This document shows positions 58,996 to 64,000 of a stretch of DNA of 64,000 bases, one piece after another (the stretch's first letter is position 1; each line of letters begins with the position of its first letter). The notes beneath the pieces were generated by a model. It was not told where the DNA came from. It saw nothing but the letters and a program-made list of their open reading frames with translations, and did no database searches. The translations under genes and the position numbers were made by a program. The stretch comes from Adiantum capillus-veneris (lineage: Eukaryota > Streptophyta > Polypodiopsida > Polypodiales > Pteridaceae): assembly GCA_014529385.2 (NCBI GenBank), contig CM043954.1, positions 3,294,501 to 3,358,500 on the forward strand, read 5' to 3'.

Positions 58996-60990
58996 CAACG
59001 ATGGGACCCCCAACACCGCATAAGGAGGAGCATGAGATTCATACATTACTTTCTCACGTAGTGAGCTAGTAACGCATAGTATATTGCCGTAGACAAGATA
59101 ACCATCTTGTAAAGTAAATGGTTCCTCTTTCTTCCCTAGTGCAAGGGCTAAAATCACATCTCTAAAATCGAGATCAATAGCATACTCATCTATCATAGAA
59201 GATAGATCATTGTGAGTTGCTATGGAAACCGCATTCACTCTCGCTCGTATTGAGAGTGCATCGGCTACTTGATTATGATTGCCAGCAGTGTGAGCAATAT
59301 GAAAATGAAATTTTGAAAGAAAGTTTGCCCACCTCATTTGTTTGTCGAAGAGCTTGGTCTGCATCATGAAGTACTTAAGACTTTGGTGATCCGTTCGCAG
59401 AATGAAAGGAGTCCCCAATAAATAGTGCTTCCATGAGTCTAAGGCATGTAGAACTGCGAGGAGTTCCTTTTCATATATGCCTAGAGCTTGCTCAACAGGG
59501 TCGAGCCTTCGACTTTCATAGCCTATGGCATGCCCTTCTTGAAGAAAAACAGCTCCAAGGCAATCACCACAAGCATCACATTGGACCTCAAATGGCTTTG
59601 AGAGATCCGGTAGTGTAAGCACTGATTGAGAGATAAGCTTTTCTTTAAGCTTTTCGAAAGCATTGTTCTCCTTGGCAGACCATGTGTACCTAACGTTTTT
59701 CTTTGTTAGGTCATGTAATGGTCCTGCTATTAGTGAGAACTTTTCTATGAAGCGTCTATAGTATGCACACATACCTATAAAGCTTCTTAATTCATGAAGA
59801 TTCCTTGGTTTAGGCCATCCTTTTATTACCTCTAGCGTTGATGGATCCATTTGGATGCCATCTTGAGAGATAATGTGACCTAAATACTGAATCTCTTGTA
59901 AGAAAAATTCACTTTTCTTTCTATTAACATAAAGTTTATTCTCTCTTAGAACTTGAAATATTACCTGGAGGTGTTTCTTCTGTTCGTCTAATGAATTAGA
60001 GTAGATGATGATATCATCAAAGAACACTCCAGTAAAGGTTCGGTGAGGCCTGAATAGCTTCTCCATCAAGCGGCTGAATGTGGCTGGTGCATTGGTCAAG
60101 CCAAAAGGCATGACAATGTATTCGTAAAGACCAAACGTAGTGCGAAATGCGGTCTTTGCGGTGAACTTCCTGGAAGAAGTTCAATTGCATGGTCATCATT
60201 ACCTCGTTTAGGAGGTAGCTCACAAGGGATGTCGTCAATAAAGACATCCTGAAAGACCTTGAGAAAATTGAATAACTCTAATTCCTTTTGATTGTGTATA
60301 TTTTCTTTTGCTAAAACATTAGGTTCATTTTGAGAATCTTTAACAAAAATCGTGTACACGAAAATAGAGCTCTTTATTGACTTGTTGAAAGCTTGTGTAT
60401 GTACAATGGGTATAGTGTTACCCATTTCCTTAGCATCTATATACATATCTTTTTCCCTGAACTTAAAGGAGATTCTCCTTTTAGGGAATTTAACATTGGC
60501 AGCCATGCGATCAAATTGTGGTGCCCCTAGGATTACATCCTCATGCTTGAGAGGAGAGATAAAGAAGTCCTCTTTGTCCACATAGCTTTGGACATGGAGC
60601 CTCAATTTCCCGATTAAGAGAGTGACTGAAGCTTCTTGCCCCTTGAAAGCACCATCTGCGGGTAGGACATCTCCCATCTCGTAGGCTTGTATGCCTAGCT
60701 TGGTGGCCAACTCCATAGATATAAAATTGTGAGTAGAACCAAAGTCAAAGAAAATAAAAGCATCATGTTCTCTTACCTTTCCCCAAGCATGGCATAGAGG
60801 AGATCCTTTGTGGTGAATTTCCTCCTCTTGGATTTTGACCAAGGTAGCTCTAGGAGGTTCATGGCGGGTGTTCTTTTGGGGACAAGCGCGGTACGCATGT
60901 CCTTGCTCGCCGCACTTGAAACATCGGTTATCCTTGCAATAACGCTCAAGCTCTTCAGGAGAGAGTTTATTTTGCCTTTATCAACTCCCT
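58996..60990 (-). pseudogene. Ty3/gypsy pol (zinc knuckle, protease, RT with large deletion, RNase H)
   Basis: In the minus sense: knuckle CFKCGEQGHAYRAC (about 60885-60930), protease FFDFGSTHNFISMELATKLG (D-F-G for D-S/T-G, about 60700-60760) and HEDVILGAPQFDRMAANVKF. Then a linker VFQDVFIDDIPCELPP, after which LLPGSS is fused near 60160 to KTAFRTTFGLYEYIVMPFGL. The RT fingers and first catalytic Asp (normally some 100 residues) are deleted. RT continues with FFDDIIIYSNS (the YxDD site as FFDD) and LGHIISQDGIQMDP. RNase H has EVQCDACGDCLGAVF (Cys after the catalytic Asp), YEKELLAVLHAL and DHQSLKYF. It stops after MYESHAPPYAVLG, at the start of the integrase finger, where LTR fragments begin. 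One 403-codon frame (58900-60111) is unbroken, so it is young, but inactive. Confidence 0.92.
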
Positions 60991-61875
60991 TCTCTTTAGC
61001 TTTGTTGGAGTTGCCCTTAGGAGACTTTTGGACATTGTCCTTCCCCTTAGGCTCATTGGAACCCTTATTTCCGTGGGCTTAGAATTTCTTTTAGCCCCCG
61101 TTTGGAAATTGATTTGAGAGACCACCATAGTATGGTGTATAACCGTCAATATGGTGTGTGGCCTTTGGGAGTTGACATACTCCGCCATTTCTTCAGTTAA
61201 GCCCGCACAAATTGCTGCTTTTGCTCTCCAAAATCCAACTTTTTGAAGACAATGGCTTTGAGTTGTAGGTCCCGAAACTTGTCTATATATTTGTGAATGG
61301 ATTCGTAAGGAGAGAGCTTTAAGCTTCGCCATTCGGTGAGTACTTTGTCTTTGGCATCGGTGGCCAAAAACTGCTTCATAATGGAAGCTCTTAAAGCTTT
61401 CCATGTTTGTGGAGCTTCACCGTTGGCCCGTAGGCTAGACCACCATTGCCTGGCAGACTTTTGAAAGTGCATAGCTACATGGCATAGCTTGAGGACTCCG
61501 TGAAGCCCTCATCTCCAAACGCTGCATCGAATTGTTGGATAAAGGCCAAGACTTTGTCCGTAGCACCAAAGTGCCATCGTAGGTAAGGAAAGAGATGCTC
61601 TTCCCTCCCTCTTTGAAATTTTTGAGCTTGGATGCCCTTTTCCACGCGACATAGGATTTCCTATGGCCTCTTCTTTTTGATGGTTCAAAGGTTGCACCAT
61701 CACTTTCTTCAGAAGATGAAGGATTTGAGTAAGATGGAGAAGAGGGTGACCTCTTTCTCTCCTTTTTCTTGCCTTGATCTTCGTTGTCTTCACCATCACT
61801 TTCATAAGAGGAAGAGGATGAAGAACATGGAGAAGAGGGCGTCCTCTTTTTTGCCTTTTTCTTCTCTTGCTTTTT
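60960..61875 (-). pseudogene. Ty3/gypsy gag of the same element
   Basis: In the minus sense: an acidic Ser-rich front (SSSSSSYESDGEDNEDQGKK, about 61740-61830), RRGHRKSYVAWKRASKLKNF, then after a shift RWHFGATDKVLAFIQQFDAA. The capsid core follows (ARQWWSSLRANGEAPQTWKA, KQFLATDAKDKVLTEWRSLK, SPYESIHKYIDKFRDL). After another shift NSQRPHTILTVIHHTM leads toward the zinc knuckle. Plant retrotransposon gag proteins form the cytoplasmic capsid. No initiating Met or 5' LTR is visible beyond 61875. Two or three frameshifts. Confidence 0.88.
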
Positions 61876-62616
61876 GGCACATGAAAATAAAAATTATATA
61901 TTATGTTGTGTCTATGTGAGGCCTAGCGCCTTATTGACACTTGGTAGGCGAGGGGAATCACTTTGGCTCGCTTGGTCAAAGCCCTAAACCGATGCCCTGG
62001 GTTGATAGGGGTTAGCCATCGCCTTGGTAAGCTAGTAGGCTTTTGGAAAACCTTCTTGAGGGTTCAAGGAGCTGAGAGTCGCACCTAGACTTGCCTTGGG
62101 GTGGTAGCCTTGTGATTGTGCTTCAATTTTACAATGAATGACTAAATCAAAACTTCCATGAGCTTCAAAAAACTTTGACAATGTACTAATAGATTAGGAG
62201 CTTTTTATAGCCCATAGACATGATAGACTTGAATGATTTATTAAGATTGTTCACATAGTCTTTAGGCTAGTAGGTTTATGAACTTGCATTAGCCTAGGGT
62301 CATAATTGATTGCTTGTGTTTCATGCATAAAACTGAAATTTCAAGTGGTTTAATCTTCACAATAGTTTGAGTATTTTTTTGCTTTATGTTGTCTAGTTTT
62401 TGACTATGATTAACCCATCTTTTAGAAGCAAAAAATCACTTTGCATGATTGTTCATTTATGCTTCATGTTTATTCATTTTTGGTGGCCTTTGATACTCAT
62501 TACTTGTTCTTATGTTTTGCAGCTCAACATTTCTTCCTTGGACTTTCTTTCTACCATGTCACCATGTCTTGCTTCACCGGCACACGAGGACGTGCGCTAA
62601 ATTAGGAAGGGGGGAA
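61876..62616 (+). other. 3' end of a plus-strand element with polypurine tract
   Basis: No recognised ORF. The final segment 'cacgaggacgtgcgctaaat' and TAGGAAGGGGGGAA (62603-62616) directly precede LTR I and are nearly the same as the sequence before LTR H (56925-56954), although the two LTRs differ. Confidence 0.55.
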
Positions 62617-63570
62617 TGTTAGCAGCGGCTAACACATGCTACACCATTTATGCACCAAGTTGTGGATGTGCCATAGTGCACAGTATTTACTTTTCATTGT
62701 ATAGGGCTTGGGCTCATTTAGGAGTTCCAAAGTTGTATGAGTCTAAGCTAGAGAGCTCACTTTATCCCATAGTTGAAGGGTTTGAGGCCCAAAACTATAA
62801 AAGAGCCCTATGCTTAATGAGAGGTCATTCTTGAGTGGTCCTTTTGAGAACTCTCTCCCTAGAGGAGGGCTTGATGGCATAGCCTTTGAGCTTAATGCCC
62901 ATGCTTAGAAGGCTAGTGCTAATCACATGTAATTAGTGTAATTCTCTCTTAATTAATCTAGTCTTCATTATGTTGTCAATCATGTTTATCTACTTTCCTT
63001 CATTGTTTTGAAGTGTTGATCTTCTCTAATCTAACTCTTACTTATGCTAAGCTACTCCGATTAGTGGAGTCCTAATCTAACTCTCTCGATTAAGCGGAGT
63101 GGGCGTACTCGTGATTGAGGGATTAGAGTTGTCCTCTAATGGTGTGCTTGTGTGTGTGTAGGTTTAAGAAGCCTTGAGCTTCATTTGATTATGTGTGACT
63201 TGATTTGGACACCATGATTGGCATGGTTGGGGTGGCCGACTTGAATGCGATCTTGTGTGCTTAATCGTCAATGCATGTAATTAGAGTTGTGCTTGAGAGA
63301 TTCCAAGATTAGTGTGTTTCACTTCGTTGCTTGATGTGTGTAGATGATTGCTTGAATTGATGCTTGATGTGCGATTAGCATTAGTTGTTTGGGATGATTT
63401 CTAATTGCATTGGAGGATGCACGCTCTTGAATCCTCTCAATCTTTGCATCCGATGACGCTCTCGCACATTCTTTGTGTGATGCCTCCAAGCCCTAGCCGG
63501 GTCATGCTCTCTCTCTCTCCGGATTGATAGATTTGTGGGAGATTGCCTATGCTATGGCGAGCCTCCAACA
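62617..63570 (+). repeat. LTR I (954 bp)
   Basis: TG...CA termini (TGTTAGCAGCGGCTAAC to GCGAGCCTCCAACA). TATAAAAG at 62796-62803 is the likely promoter. The last quarter shares phrases with LTR H ('ccctagccgggt', 'ccggattgata'), so both belong to related families. No ORF. Confidence 0.85.
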
Positions 63571-64000
63571 TTGCGGCGCCAATGTTGGAGGCTCGCCATA
63601 GCATAGGCAATCTCCCACAAATCTATCAATCCAGAGAGAGAGAGAGCATGACCCGGCTAGGGCTTGGAGGCATCACACAAAGAATGTGCGAGAGCGTTAT
63701 CGGATGCAAAGATTGAGAGGATTCAAGAGCGTGCATCCTCCAATTGCCGCAATGTTGGAGGCTCGCCATAGCATAGGCAATCTCCCACAAATCTATCAAT
63801 CCGGAGAGAGAGAGAGCATGACCCGGCTAGGGCTTGGAGGCATCACACAAAGAATGTGCGAGAGCGTCATCGGATGCAAAGATTGAGAGGATTCAAGAGC
63901 GTGCATCCTCCAATGCAATTAGAAATCATCCCAAACAACTAATGCTAATCGCACATCAAGCATCAATTCAAGCAATCATCTACACACATCAAGCAACGAA
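63571..64000 (-). repeat. Inverted copies of the LTR I end, running off the window
   Basis: After the 12-bp spacer TTGCGGCGCCAA, 63583-63743 is an inverted copy of the LTR I end. After TTGCCGCAA, 63753-64000 is a second, longer inverted copy whose 248 bp pair with 63323-63570 almost perfectly and without indels. On the minus strand the spacer reads TTGGCGCCGCAA, which resembles a TGGCGCCG primer-binding site. So a minus-strand element of the same family may begin here, head to head with LTR I. Confidence 0.85.

Overview
The window looks like nuclear DNA of a vascular plant with a large, transposon-bloated genome. A homosporous fern is plausible, but the species cannot be named from sequence alone. 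The reasons are a CONSTANS-like B-box/CCT gene with a plant-type short intron, a decayed plant-type PPR gene, plant chromovirus, Tat-like and Copia retrotransposons nested in each other, and many long (TG)n, (CT)n and (GA)n microsatellites. Nothing looks bacterial or organellar.

Layout. 1-0.9 kb is a PPR-gene relic cut by the left edge. 3-10 kb holds broken Ty3/gypsy pieces, including a chromovirus pol between two copies of its LTR start (7.5-9.8 kb). 11.3-13 kb is a Ty1/copia relic. 13.4-23.6 kb is a pile of minus-oriented LTRs of one family (copies A to F), with a Met-tRNA-type primer site, collapsed interiors and a recent 4.4-kb tandem duplication. 23.6-26 kb is a Tat-like integrase followed by a retropepsin/IWVP relic. 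28.0-28.9 kb is a decayed transposon-associated ORF. 30.6-35.9 kb has two Copia relics in line on the minus strand. 36.4-37.5 kb is a spacer-free foldback palindrome of about 1.16 kb, followed by a second large inverted repeat at 37.6-38.7 kb. 41-44 kb is a poorly preserved minus-strand gypsy relic.

Host-gene islands. The one clearly intact gene is the CONSTANS-like gene (46397-47603, minus, two exons, 371 aa), with a GA-rich leader, a CCAAT box and a G-box upstream. The second island is 52.0-56.0 kb on the plus strand: three 76-bp repeats, then a divergent histone H3 reading frame resembling centromeric H3 (CENH3) but frameshifted, then exon-like segments ending in a Lys/Ser/Pro-rich tail with SPKK-like repeats, then a protein region with recurrent IWVP motifs. 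This block is the most unusual content of the window.

Right part. 48.9-50.2 kb is a Copia relic interrupted by a clean solo LTR (50193-51777) flanked by the 5-bp duplication AATTT. 56.9-59.0 kb is a tandem array of one LTR. 59.0-61.9 kb is a minus-strand gypsy gag-pol with an internal RT deletion. 62.6-64.0 kb is another LTR that runs into inverted copies of itself at the window edge.

No tRNA or rRNA genes, CRISPR arrays or complete autonomous transposons were found. Calls rest on reading translations and on comparison between repeats inside the window; no database search was possible.
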